Source of the DNA: Ignavibacteriales bacterium
Lineage (GTDB): Bacteria; Bacteroidota; Ignavibacteria; Ignavibacteriales; Ignavibacteriaceae
Assembly (NCBI GenBank): GCA_003538625.1
Contig: DPRR01000029.1
Location: 372,001-436,000, forward strand
Reading direction: 5' to 3'
Length of the DNA stretch: 64,000 nucleotides
Position numbers and translations under genes: made by a program. This document shows, in pieces, positions 1-6,685 of this stretch. The notes under the pieces were generated by a model, which had not been told where the DNA came from, made no database searches, and was given only the letters and a program-made list of their open reading frames with translations. Each line of letters starts with the position of its first letter. The first letter of the stretch is position 1.

Positions 1-2090
1 AGCTGTGAGTTTGATCCGAAGATTAAATCAACGCGGGTGCCTGTCCACTTTAGTTCGCCGGACTTGCGGTCACGTCCTTCAAATGTATCTCCTTTTTCTG
101 AAGTTGGTTTCCATACGGTTCCCATATCCAATAGATTGACAAAGAAATCATTCGTTAGTTTACCAACTTGATTTGTAAAAACTCCGTGTTTCAACTGACC
201 ATAGTTTGCACCCAGCACTCGCATTCCGCCAACCAGAACTGTCATCTCCGGTGCACTTAACTTTAGCAGTTGTGCCTTGTCAACCAGCATTTCCTCTGCT
301 GTTACAGAGTAAACTTTTTTCTGATAATTACGGAATCCATCTGCTTCGGGTTCCATTTCAGAAAATGATTCAACATCAGTCTGAGCTTGTGAAGCATCCA
401 TGCGTCCCGGTTTAAATGGAACTTCAACCTTGTATCCGGCATCTTTAGCCGCAGCCTCAACAGCAGCACATCCACCAAGCACTATAAGATCAGCCAGCGA
501 AACTTTCTTTCCGTCTTTCTGTGAACGGTTGAATTCTTTCTGAATGCCTTTAAATTTTTTTATTACTTTTTCCAGTTGTGCAGGTTGATTTACTTCCCAA
601 TCTTTTTGCGGCTCTAATCGAATACGCGCACCATTAGCACCTCCGCGCATATCGGAACCCCGGAAAGTAGATGCAGAAGACCAGGCAGTGTAAACTAGTT
701 CGGAAATTGTCAGTCCTGAACTTAGAATTTTATTTTTGAGTCCGGTGGAATCCTTTTTACTTATAAGCTTATGATTTACTTTAGGAATCGGATCCTGCCA
801 TATCAAATCTTCTTTCGGAACTTCCGGTCCCAGGTAACGAACTTTTGGTCCCATATCTCTGTGAGTAAGTTTGAACCATGCTCTTGCAAATGCATCAGCA
901 AAAGCTTTTGGATCTTTATGGAATCTTCTTGAAATAGGTTCGTAAATTGGATCGAAGCGTAAAGACATATCTGCAGTTGTCATAACTGGCGGATGCTTTT
1001 TTGATGGATCGTGAGCATCCGGAATCATATCCTCTGGCTTAACATCTTTAGCCTGCCATTGCCAGGCACCTGCCGGACTTTTAACCTTTTCCCACTCATA
1101 ACCAAAGAGCGTATTAAAATAGCCCATATCCCATTTTGTAGGATTTGGTTTCCATGCACCTTCAAGACCGCTTGTAGTTGTGTGAGCGCCTTTACCGGTT
1201 CCAAACTTATTGATCCATCCTAAACCTTGCTGTTCGATTGGAGCCGCTTCCGGTTCCGGGCCAACTAACTTTGGATCACCTGCTCCGTGACTTTTACCAA
1301 ACGTATGTCCGCCTGCAGTCAGGGCTACAGTTTCTTCATCATTCATCGCCATACGTTTAAATGTTTCCCTAACATCAAGACCTGAAGCTAATGGATCTGG
1401 ATTCCCATCAGGCCCTTCAGGGTTAACGTAGATCAGACCCATCTGAACAGCAGCAAGAGGATTTTCAAGATCACGATCGCCTGAGTAGCGGCTCAAAAGT
1501 ACATCACTGGTTGCCAGCCATTCCTTTTCCGCTCCCCAATATATATCCTCTTCGGGTTGATATATGTCTTCACGCCCGCCGCCAAATCCAAATGTTTTAA
1601 AGCCCATTGATTCAAGTGCACAGTTACCGGCTAAGATAAAAAGATCAGCCCAGGAAATTTTATTTCCATATTTCTGTTTGATAGGCCAGAGCAATCTTCT
1701 TGCTTTATCAAGATTGCCGTTATCCGGCCAGCTATTGATTGGTGCAAATCTCTGGTTTCCTGTACCGCCGCCCCCGCGTCCATCACCGGTTCGATAAGTA
1801 CCAGCACTGTGCCATGCCATTCTAATAAATAAACCGCCGTAATGACCCCAGTCTGCAGGCCACCAATCCTGTGAGTTAGTCATAAGATCGTAAAGATCTT
1901 TCTTAATCGCTTTCAGATCAAGTTTCTTGAATTCTCTTGCATAATCAAAATCCGGATCCATCGGACTTGATGCCGGAGCATGCTGGTGAAGAACACCAAG
2001 GTTTAATTGATTGGGCCACCAGTCTGTATTTGATGTACCCCTGCCGAAAGAAGTTCTGCCGGTAACGGGGCATTTGCTTTCATCACTCAT
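1..2090 (-). CDS. katG: Catalase-peroxidase KatG (C-terminus cut by window edge)
   Basis: Bifunctional haem catalase-peroxidase that destroys hydrogen peroxide. About 696 codons are visible; the family is about 730-740 residues, so only the last few dozen are missing beyond base 1. Visible family marks are the distal-side RMAWHSAGTYR, the proximal haem ligand region TAGGHTFGKSHGAG, the GGREDIY and MRGGANGARIRLEPQ segments, and the Trp, Tyr (GLIYVNPEGP) and Met (RMAMNDEET) of the covalent adduct. ATG at 2088-2090 is preceded by an AAGGAG ribosome site, and the protein opens MSDESKCPVTG as in the family. It follows the perR-like gene by 37 bp on the same strand, which points to peroxide-responsive co-transcription. 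Confidence 0.97.
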   Translation of the reverse strand, partial: MSDESKCPVTGRTSFGRGTSNTDWWPNQLNLGVLHQHAPASSPMDPDFDYAREFKKLDLKAIKKDLYDLMTNSQDWWPADWGHYGGLFIRMAWHSAGTYRTGDGRGGGGTGNQRFAPINSWPDNGNLDKARRLLWPIKQKYGNKISWADLFILAGNCALESMGFKTFGFGGGREDIYQPEEDIYWGAEKEWLATSDVLLSRYSGDRDLENPLAAVQMGLIYVNPEGPDGNPDPLASGLDVRETFKRMAMNDEETVALTAGGHTFGKSHGAGDPKLVGPEPEAAPIEQQGLGWINKFGTGKGAHTTTSGLEGAWKPNPTKWDMGYFNTLFGYEWEKVKSPAGAWQWQAKDVKPEDMIPDAHDPSKKHPPVMTTADMSLRFDPIYEPISRRFHKDPKAFADAFARAWFKLTHRDMGPKVRYLGPEVPKEDLIWQDPIPKVNHKLISKKDSTGLKNKILSSGLTISELVYTAWSSASTFRGSDMRGGANGARIRLEPQKDWEVNQPAQLEKVIKKFKGIQKEFNRSQKDGKKVSLADLIVLGGCAAVEAAAKDAGYKVEVPFKPGRMDASQAQTDVESFSEMEPEADGFRNYQKKVYSVTAEEMLVDKAQLLKLSAPEMTVLVGGMRVLGANYGQLKHGVFTNQVGKLTNDFFVNLLDMGTVWKPTSEKGDTFEGRDRKSGELKWTGTRVDLIFGSNSQ

Positions 2091-2127
2091 ATTATTTCTC
2101 CTTAAGTTTTTATGGTTAATAGATTTT

Positions 2128-2556
2128 TCAATTAATTTTTTTGTTATTAAATGTACCGATTATCTGAAGCTTTACATCCCTCACTTTAAAATTGGGAATT
2201 TTCCGTTTCTTAAAATATTCTTCCAGCACCTCATTTAACTGATCATCAAAGAAATCTTCAATGCGGTCAGTGTCTTCGCAATAAAGGTGATGATGATTTT
2301 CGAGTATTGCATCGTACCTCATTACATCTTTATCAGTCTTTACTTTTTTTACCAATCCTTTTTCAACAAATGTTTCCAGGGTTTTATAGATGGTGCCAAC
2401 GGCAATGTTAGGATGATTTTTGACAACATATTCTTTAATTTTATCGGCGGTAGGATGATCCTTAAGACTGTTTAAAGCCTCTAAAACAGCTACTCTTTGC
2501 GGCGTAACCTTTAAATTGCTGTTCTTTAAGTTGATACCGTGCTTTTCTTTTTTCAT
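2128..2556 (-). CDS. Fur/PerR-family peroxide regulator lacking the structural zinc cysteines
   Basis: 142-residue ferric-uptake-regulator family protein. The winged-helix part (VTPQRVAVLEAL, HPTADKIKEYV, VGTIYKTLETFVEKGLV) is intact, as is the His-rich metal region HHHLYC. The second cysteine of the first CxxC is replaced (YCEDTD) and there is no C-terminal Cys pair, so structural zinc is probably absent. Being directly upstream of katG on the same strand argues for a PerR role (peroxide sensing by metal-catalysed oxidation). PerR rather than Fur is inferred from context. The true Fur of the window, with both cysteine pairs, is at 40204-40653. Confidence 0.9.
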   Translation of the reverse strand: MKKEKHGINLKNSNLKVTPQRVAVLEALNSLKDHPTADKIKEYVVKNHPNIAVGTIYKTLETFVEKGLVKKVKTDKDVMRYDAILENHHHLYCEDTDRIEDFFDDQLNEVLEEYFKKRKIPNFKVRDVKLQIIGTFNNKKIN

Positions 2557-2568
2557 AAATAAGTATTA

Positions 2569-2589
2569 TTAGATGAGAATTATTCCTAA
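2569..2589. promoter_or_regulatory. Possible Per/Fur operator upstream of the perR-katG pair
   Basis: An A/T-rich imperfect dyad with TTAG and CTAA ends around a GAGAATTATTC core lies about 13 bp before the perR-like start codon. Position and composition suit an autoregulatory Fur-family box, but the symmetry is weak, so this is only a candidate. Confidence 0.25.
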
Positions 2590-2940
2590 CTAGTATAAAT
2601 ATATGTTTATAGAATAGCAAGGGAAAAGATTATTCGCTTATCACCTCAGATTACAAAACGATCAGGTATTTCTGAAGAAGTTAAACGACGTAAAAAACCT
2701 TATGCTGGATCTGATATTCTTCTCATTGCCCGGAAAGAAAATTACTTTAACACTTCCCGCAGTTTTCATTATTGGTTTGATAACATCTTGCTGCGTGATT
2801 AAACACCGTGTGGGTAGATCAATTGTCATTTTTGATATTTGTGCTTTACCTGTTTATACCAGTTGCCAGGTTTTTTGTTTACCTGTCCGCCTGTGGTGGA
2901 TTAAAGATGTTATATAGCGATTCACGTATTCATTGCTTTT
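2590..2940. other. Non-coding stretch between perR and the Phd/RelE module
   Basis: No convincing gene. On the plus strand a frame from about 2608 stays open to a TAA near 2790 without a start codon and could be a gene remnant, but I do not recognise it. A short CCTGTCCGCCTGTGG palindrome near 2881 belongs to the CCTGCCTGCCGGCAGG repeat class seen throughout the window. Confidence 0.3.
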
Positions 2941-2963
2941 ATCATAATTATGATATAATTTTG
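2941..2963 (+). promoter_or_regulatory. Promoter and operator palindrome of the Phd/RelE module
   Basis: A perfect 14-bp palindrome (ATCATAATTATGAT, 2941-2954) touches a TAATTTTG box at 2956-2963, which matches the Bacteroidota -7 consensus TAnnTTTG. A TTG at 2933-2935 stands 20 bp upstream as the -33 element. ATG follows 21 bp later. The overlap suggests autorepression by the antitoxin, as is usual for these modules. Confidence 0.6.
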
Positions 2964-2983
2964 ACACAAACAAAGGAGCAAAA

Positions 2984-3256
2984 ATGCCTATAATAAAACC
3001 TATATCTGATTTAAGAAATAAGTCAAATGAGATTTCTGAATTAGCACATAATTCTAATGAACCTATTTTCATTACAAAAAATGGAGAAGGCGATTTAGTT
3101 GTTATGTCTATGTCTCATTATTCTAAAATGCAGTTAAAAATTGATTTACTTGGAAAACTATCTGTTGCGCAAAACCAAAAAGCTAACGGCGATAATGGAC
3201 GAACATTAAAACAAGTTATGGCAAAAATTAGGTCAGCAATTAATGTCAGCAGATAA
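2984..3256 (+). CDS. Phd/YefM-family antitoxin
   Basis: 90-residue type II antitoxin. The N-terminal Phd/YefM fold is recognisable (PISDLRNKSNEISELA, then PIFITKNGEGDLVVMSMSHY), followed by a charged tail that would bind the toxin. It overlaps the toxin gene by 14 bp, so the two are translationally coupled. It binds its operator and neutralises the RelE-like toxin at 3243-3551. The module lies just beyond the last attC of the integron and on the opposite strand to the cassettes. A second Phd/RelE pair of the same kind occurs at 23393-23979. Confidence 0.88.
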   Translation: MPIIKPISDLRNKSNEISELAHNSNEPIFITKNGEGDLVVMSMSHYSKMQLKIDLLGKLSVAQNQKANGDNGRTLKQVMAKIRSAINVSR

Positions 3257-3551
3257 ACTCCATATTCGACTTCTCAAAATTGCTGAAGAAGATTTTATAG
3301 AAATTATATCTTTCATTGCAGCAGATAATCCGACTGCTGCAGAAGCAATCGCAACCAAAATTGAAAAGAACTTAGAATTACTTTCGGTTAATCCTTTTCT
3401 GGGTAGAGTGCCAGGAGATGAGGAAATCAAAAATCTTGGGTACAGGTACATAATTGTCCAAAATTATATAATCTTTTACACTATAGAGGAAAGAACAATA
3501 CTCATTCATAGAATATTACACGACGCACGAAATTATAAAACCCTACTTTAA
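3243..3551 (+). CDS. RelE/ParE-family toxin
   Basis: 102-residue toxin of the RelE/ParE superfamily. Seen are the helical start with DFIEIISFIAADNPTAAEAIATKIE, the NPFLGRVPGDEEI turn and the C-terminal beta segment (YRYIIVQNYIIFYTIEERTILIHRILHDARNY), all typical of the family. It would act as an mRNA interferase on the ribosome or as a gyrase poison; the sequence does not settle which. It is partnered with the overlapping Phd antitoxin. Full length and intact. Confidence 0.88.
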   Translation: MSADKLHIRLLKIAEEDFIEIISFIAADNPTAAEAIATKIEKNLELLSVNPFLGRVPGDEEIKNLGYRYIIVQNYIIFYTIEERTILIHRILHDARNYKTLL

Positions 3552-3570
3552 AATTTTTCAAGCAATTTTG

Positions 3571-3716
3571 CGATGTTGCGCCCAACGTTCTAATCCCGAT
3601 TTGTCGGGGCCGCCGCCCATAACAAGGAAGCCAAGTAAACCTGCCTGCCGGCAGGCAGGTTCTTTGAAATTTCTTTCTAAACTATATTGCTTTTTAACAC
3701 AGTACCTTGTTAGCTG
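3571..3716 (-). other. attC of cassette 3, crippled by an IS110 remnant
   Basis: The R'' box GTTAGCTG (plus strand 3709-3716) contains the vapC stop codon. The L' box is present (plus GCCCAAC 3580-3586, i.e. GTTGGGC on the minus strand, fitting GTTRRRY). The L'' arm found in the other two attC sites (GGCGTTGAGGCGC) is missing. In its place are 49 bp of IS110 right end (3659-3707) and a CCTGCCTGCCGGCAGGCAGG palindrome. After the core G at 3571 the flank does not continue with TT, so this is the array end. Probably unable to recombine. Confidence 0.7.
3659..3707 (+). mobile_element. 49-bp right-end remnant of the IS110 element
   Basis: Identical base for base to 6091-6139, the right end of the complete IS110 copy, and it stops at the same core dinucleotide CT. 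The bases after it (TGTTAGCTG) are the R'' box of attC 3, just as GGTTATATTGC follows the complete copy. The rest of this copy and the L'' arm were removed by a deletion now joined to a palindromic repeat. Confidence 0.85.
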
Positions 3717-4114
3717 CTTTTTAAGATTACTGATTGTAAACCAAAGTGTTTCTCTAAGGGGAAGAAATCTTTATCATTATGAAGAAGAATAAGTTCATTC
3801 TCTATGCAAAAAGTGCCTATTATAATATCTATAGTTTTACGAATTGTAATTCCCTTTTTACGTAATGTTCGAAAATTATTTGCACTTTTTATGGCTATTT
3901 CTTCTCCACATATATTGAAGCAAGGAAAAGATTTAAGGACGTTCTTTGCAGTTTCATAATCTTTATCATTTCTAAAACCTTGTAAGACCTCTACTAATAT
4001 ATAATCTCCAATGACTACAATTTCACTCCCTAATATTTCATCAAACTTTTCAACTTGCCAATTCTCTTTTCCGTTAAAGTAATCTATCAAAACAGAAGAA
4101 TCGACAAATATCAT
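3710..4114 (-). CDS. vapC: VapC-type PIN-domain toxin (integron cassette 3)
   Basis: 134-residue PIN ribonuclease. The acidic Mg-binding residues are visible: Asp5 in FVDSSVLIDYF, Glu in YILVEVLQGF, Asp in TIDIIIGTFC and Asp in LLHNDKDFFPLEKHFGL. VapC toxins cut tRNA or rRNA in the family at large. It overlaps vapB by 4 bp. Its stop codon lies inside the R'' box of the cassette's attC, so the cassette has almost no spare sequence. Toxin-antitoxin cassettes are known to stabilise integron arrays. Confidence 0.9.
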   Translation of the reverse strand: MIFVDSSVLIDYFNGKENWQVEKFDEILGSEIVVIGDYILVEVLQGFRNDKDYETAKNVLKSFPCFNICGEEIAIKSANNFRTLRKKGITIRKTIDIIIGTFCIENELILLHNDKDFFPLEKHFGLQSVILKSS

Positions 4115-4305
4115 TTATCGGTCCTCATTTCATTTAAGTCGCCATCCCACTTTAATTTTCCTCTCAACTTTTTGAGTTTACCTTGTTTTTTAACTTTTAC
4201 TAATAATTTTAAAGCTTCTTCAACAACTTCTTTTTTGGTATTCAATCCAGAAGTTTTAAGAGCAACCGACATAAGTTTGTCATCAATTACGATATTTGTT
4301 CTCAT
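4111..4305 (-). CDS. vapB: VapB-type antitoxin (integron cassette 3)
   Basis: 64-residue antitoxin of the VapB type: an N-terminal ribbon-helix-helix or swapped-hairpin DNA-binding part (MRTNIVIDDKLMSVALKTSG, then TKKEVVEEALKLLV) and a C-terminal toxin-binding tail ending LKWDGDLNEMRTDK. It starts 88 bp inside cassette 3 and overlaps vapC, giving a coupled vapBC unit. The 88-bp leader could hold the pair's own promoter, which is common for toxin-antitoxin cassettes. Confidence 0.88.
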   Translation of the reverse strand: MRTNIVIDDKLMSVALKTSGLNTKKEVVEEALKLLVKVKKQGKLKKLRGKLKWDGDLNEMRTDK

Positions 4306-4392
4306 TTTTTATTCCAATTATGTTGTGTATAATTTAGTCCTAATATACACACAATTTATCTTTTTTGCCTACCTAAAATGCTTAACAGCTAA

Positions 4393-4758
4393 CGATGTTG
4401 CGTCTAACCCGCCGCCCATAACAAGGAAGCCCAGTAAACCTGCCTGCCGGTAGGCAGGACACAACTGATAAATATTTAGCCGTAGGTTTGTAACTTGTTC
4501 ATTACAAACCGAAGGCAAGCCTGCCTGCCGGCAGGCAGGTTAATTAATTAGAACGAACACTTAGAACAAAATTTATAACTAAAACACAATTTCAAAAATC
4601 TTCAGGACGTGAGATAGTATTTATATATTAATAAAAGTCTCTTTACTCAATTACTCATAAATCATTAACAACTATTATTCTTATCTCACGTCCTAAATCC
4701 GCCAAACTAAAATAGCCTGCCCCGAACTTGATTCGGGGGCGGTCGGCGTTGAGGCGCT
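4393..4758 (-). other. attC of cassette 2 (L'' to R' part), split from its R'' by IS110
   Basis: Reading on the minus strand: L'' arm at 4757-4739 (GCGCCTCAACGCCGACCGC), a long loop, L' arm at 4415-4400 (GCGGCGGGTTAGACGC) and core G at 4393. The arms pair except for extra C, G and A on the L'' side, the pattern of extrahelical bases expected of attC. The loop holds a 9-bp hairpin (4485-4493 with 4502-4510), a MITE-like insertion (4604-4694) and CCTGCC/CCCCGA palindromes at 4439-4458, 4520-4539 and 4716-4737. The missing R'' (GTTATATTGC) is at 6141-6150 beyond the IS. Confidence 0.75.
4604..4694. mobile_element. MITE-like insertion inside an attC loop
   Basis: 91 bp bounded by perfect 13-bp inverted repeats (AGGACGTGAGATA at 4604-4616, complement at 4682-4694), with an A/T-rich centre and no gene. 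It is absent from the otherwise matching attC 1 between the CAAAATCT and AAATCCGCC blocks, which shows that it is an insertion. No clear target duplication is seen and the parent transposon is not in the window. Confidence 0.7.
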
Positions 4759-4798
4759 CGTATGTTTAAAAAGTCAGATAAAAATTATATTTGTCTAA

Positions 4799-4975
4799 TT
4801 CATTGGCAAAGCCATAGGAGAGTATTGAGGCGCTAGATATCTCTTAACCGGGAATATCGTTAACCAGGTAATACTCCCTATGACTTTCCGCTTCTAAGAA
4901 TCTGAACAGTACTTTGGAGATCCATTAATTACTTTAACCAAATGGAATCCCGTATAATTTACGAGCTTAGATCAC
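4799..4975 (+). ncRNA. Predicted bridge RNA of the IS110 element
   Basis: Two consecutive internal-loop hairpins. Target loop: outer stem 4813-4826 with 4870-4882, inner stem GATAT/ATATC (4836-4840 with 4854-4858). Its 5' side TTGAGGCGCT (4825-4834) equals the left flank 4749-4758; its 3' side TAACCAG (4861-4867) is the complement of CTGGTTA at 6138-6144. Donor loop: outer stem TCTAAG/CTTAGA (4893-4898 with 4966-4971), inner stem 4921-4926 with 4941-4946. Its 5' side ACAGTACTT (4906-4914) matches the element's right end ACAGTACCT with one wobble; its 3' side TACGAG (4960-4965) is the complement of CTCGTA at 4757-4762. A TATATTTG promoter-type box lies at 4786-4793. Confidence 0.85.
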
Positions 4976-5024
4976 CGTGAAGCTTTTGCCAACTTTTTTT
5001 ATCAACTTTTCAATGGACGTTTTT

Positions 5025-6065
5025 ATGAACAACATTCTTAAACAAACCTTTGGTATCGATGTTTCTATGGATACTTTCGTTGTCCGTTTTGGAACTACCG
5101 ATACAAATCAGGATCAACAAATTTCTAACTCAGAATCATTTAAGAACACAACTGCTGGATTTAAGAAATTTATTCATTGGACAAAAAAACATATCATCTC
5201 TAATGACATCCCCTTGTTCTTTGTTATGGAAGCAACAGGCGTTTACTATGAAAATCTTGCACACTTTCTTTACTCAAATAACTATAACGTTTCTGTTGTG
5301 CTTCCAGGTAAAATCCGCAACTATGCTAAATCACTTCAAACAAAATCCAAGACAGATCCCATAGATGCTGCTAACATTACAAGCTTTGGACTTGAAAGAA
5401 AACTTAATCTCTGGAAACCAGCCAATAGCATTATCAAGCCTATAAAAGAGCTTTGTCGTGAATATCACTCAACCAAAATTATGATAACAGAAATTAAAAA
5501 TCAGCTTCACGCAAAAAATCATTCTTATCAACCAGAGAAGCAAACTATCTTAAGAAAAAAACAACTAATCAAACTGCTTGTGAAGCAAGCCAAAGAAATA
5601 GAAAATCAAATCAAGACAATCATAAAAGAAGACAAAGAACTTTCTGAGAAAATAGATAGAGCCGTAAAAATAAAAGGACTTGGCTTTATCTCTGTTGTTA
5701 CCACAGTTGCCGAGACTAATGGTTTTGAACTTGTAAGCAATCAGAAACAACTTGCCAGCTACGCAGGTCTTGATGTTGTTCTTAACGATTCCGGCATAAG
5801 AAAAGGCAAGACAACCATCTCAAAGAAAGGAAACAAGTTTCTTAGAAAAGCTGTCTTTATGCCTGCGCTTTCAGCAAGTAAACACAATCAAAAAATGAAA
5901 GAACTATATGTCCGTCTTGTACAAAAAGGTAAGAACAAAAAACTGGCTCTTATTGCTGTAGCAAGAAAATTACTTTTACTTATTTACACTATCTGGAAAA
6001 ACAATACTGACTATATTCCCAACTACAATCCAAACCAGCAGAAAGCACCTTGCTTGCGCAATTAA
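5025..6065 (+). CDS. IS110-family RuvC-like (DEDD) transposase
   Basis: About 346 residues. N-terminal DEDD RuvC-like domain: Asp12 (FGIDVSMD), Glu69 (FVMEATGVYYENL), Asp111 and Asp114 (KTDPIDAANI). A coiled-coil middle follows (about 150-210), then the C-terminal Transposase_20 domain with IKGLGFISVVTTVAE, ASYAGLD and the serine-bearing ISKKGNKFLRKA (Ser266). In the family the enzyme uses a bridge RNA to join target and donor DNA. The ATG at 5025 is chosen because MNN...FGIDVS matches usual IS110 starts; a GTG at 4977 in frame would add 16 residues. Intact, so the element may be active. Confidence 0.93.
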   Translation: MNNILKQTFGIDVSMDTFVVRFGTTDTNQDQQISNSESFKNTTAGFKKFIHWTKKHIISNDIPLFFVMEATGVYYENLAHFLYSNNYNVSVVLPGKIRNYAKSLQTKSKTDPIDAANITSFGLERKLNLWKPANSIIKPIKELCREYHSTKIMITEIKNQLHAKNHSYQPEKQTILRKKQLIKLLVKQAKEIENQIKTIIKEDKELSEKIDRAVKIKGLGFISVVTTVAETNGFELVSNQKQLASYAGLDVVLNDSGIRKGKTTISKKGNKFLRKAVFMPALSASKHNQKMKELYVRLVQKGKNKKLALIAVARKLLLLIYTIWKNNTDYIPNYNPNQQKAPCLRN

Positions 6066-6140
6066 AACATACGTTGTGTTTTTGGTTCCTGTTCTTTGAA
6101 ATTTCTTTCTAAACTATATTGCTTTTTAACACAGTACCTG

Positions 6141-6150
6141 GTTATATTGC
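6141..6150 (-). other. R'' box of cassette 2's attC, stranded beyond the IS
   Basis: GTTATATTGC on the plus strand is the exact complement of the first ten bases of cassette 2 (6464-6455 on the minus strand). It is separated from its L'' arm (4758 downward) by the whole IS110 element. Confidence 0.75.
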
Positions 6151-6215
6151 ATTATTGAACTTGCACGGATAAAACAAATTATTAAAAATTAATTAATTGT
6201 TTTTGAATTAATTAT

Positions 6216-6446
6216 TTAATATCCCTTTGATAAATTTTCTTTTGCTTTTTCTAAGATGCTTTTATATTCAGGATTAAATGGTTCGGAAATTTCTTTCTCG
6301 ATAAGGCTGCACAAGTTCCATAAAGCTACATTTTCAGCCTGATGTTCAATAGTTACTTTATTTGTTGAAGAAAATCTCGATAAGAAATCGAAAAGAACGA
6401 TTGCCTCATCTTTTGTAAATGTAATATTTATGTTTTCAGTAATCAT
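6216..6446 (-). CDS. Small conserved protein of unknown function (integron cassette 2)
   Basis: 76 residues, acidic and helical, beginning MITENINITFTKDEAIVLFD and containing RFSSTNK, DxxxLWNLCSLIEKE-like and EPFNPEYKSILEKAKENL segments. I know this type as a short conserved hypothetical found in many bacteria, without an assigned function. An upstream in-frame start at 6569 would run back through attC 1, so the ATG at 6444-6446, 18 bp inside the cassette, is preferred. The stop is 65 bp before the R'' box. No toxin or nuclease motif is seen. Confidence 0.7.
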   Translation of the reverse strand: MITENINITFTKDEAIVLFDFLSRFSSTNKVTIEHQAENVALWNLCSLIEKEISEPFNPEYKSILEKAKENLSKGY

Positions 6447-6463
6447 ATTATTTAGCAATATAA

Positions 6464-6685
6464 CGACGTTGCGCCTAACCCGCCGCCCCAAGCAAGGAAG
6501 CCAAGTAAAACACAACTGATAAATATTTAGCCGTAGGTGCTTATCTTTTTCCTTAAGCACCGAAGGCAAGTTAATTAATTAGAATGAACACTTAGAACAA
6601 CAAACTATAACTAAAACACAATTTCAAAATCTCAAATCCGCCAAACTAAAATAGCGGTCGGCGTTGAGGCGCTTGTTATGTGGTT
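6464..6685 (-). other. Intact attC of cassette 1
   Basis: Minus strand: R'' AACCACATAAC (6685-6675), AA spacer, L'' GCGCCTCAACGCCGACCGC (6672-6654), long loop, L' GCGGCGGGTTAGGCGC (6486-6471), core G at 6464 followed by TTATATTGC of cassette 2. The arms pair with three extra bases, all on the L'' side. The loop contains an 8-bp hairpin (6536-6543 with 6554-6561) in the same place as a different-sequence hairpin in attC 2. At about 220 bp it is long for an attC. Confidence 0.8.

Larger units (their letters stand above)
4759..6139 (+). mobile_element. IS110-family insertion sequence inserted in an integron attC
   Basis: Limits come from comparing the interrupted attC with the intact attC 1. 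Left flank ...GTTGAGGCGCT ends at 4758; right flank GGTTATATTGC starts at 6140; joined, they resemble GTTGAGGCGCT-TGTTATGTGG of attC 1. CT appears at both ends (4757-4758 and 6138-6139), as expected for a shared core dinucleotide. No long inverted repeats or target duplication, as usual for the family. It contains a non-coding guide region then the transposase. It separates R'' from L'', so cassette 2's attC should no longer be recombined normally. Confidence 0.88.

Noticed and set aside
2632..2917. Open frames between perR and the Phd/RelE module, including one ending in an aromatic-rich tail near 2790
   Set aside because: No start codon with ribosome site, no recognised family, and overlapping frames in both directions. 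At most a remnant.
4759..6073. CGTATGTTT/AAACATACG read as the true ends of the IS or as cassette R'/R'' boxes
   Set aside because: Comparison with attC 1 and the identical 49-bp remnant at 3659-3707 shows that the right end is at 6139, so the right copy is internal. The left CGTATG is the real left end.
6447..6569. Longer start for the cassette 2 gene at 6569
   Set aside because: The extra 41 codons run through attC 1, which is recombination-site DNA belonging to the previous cassette.
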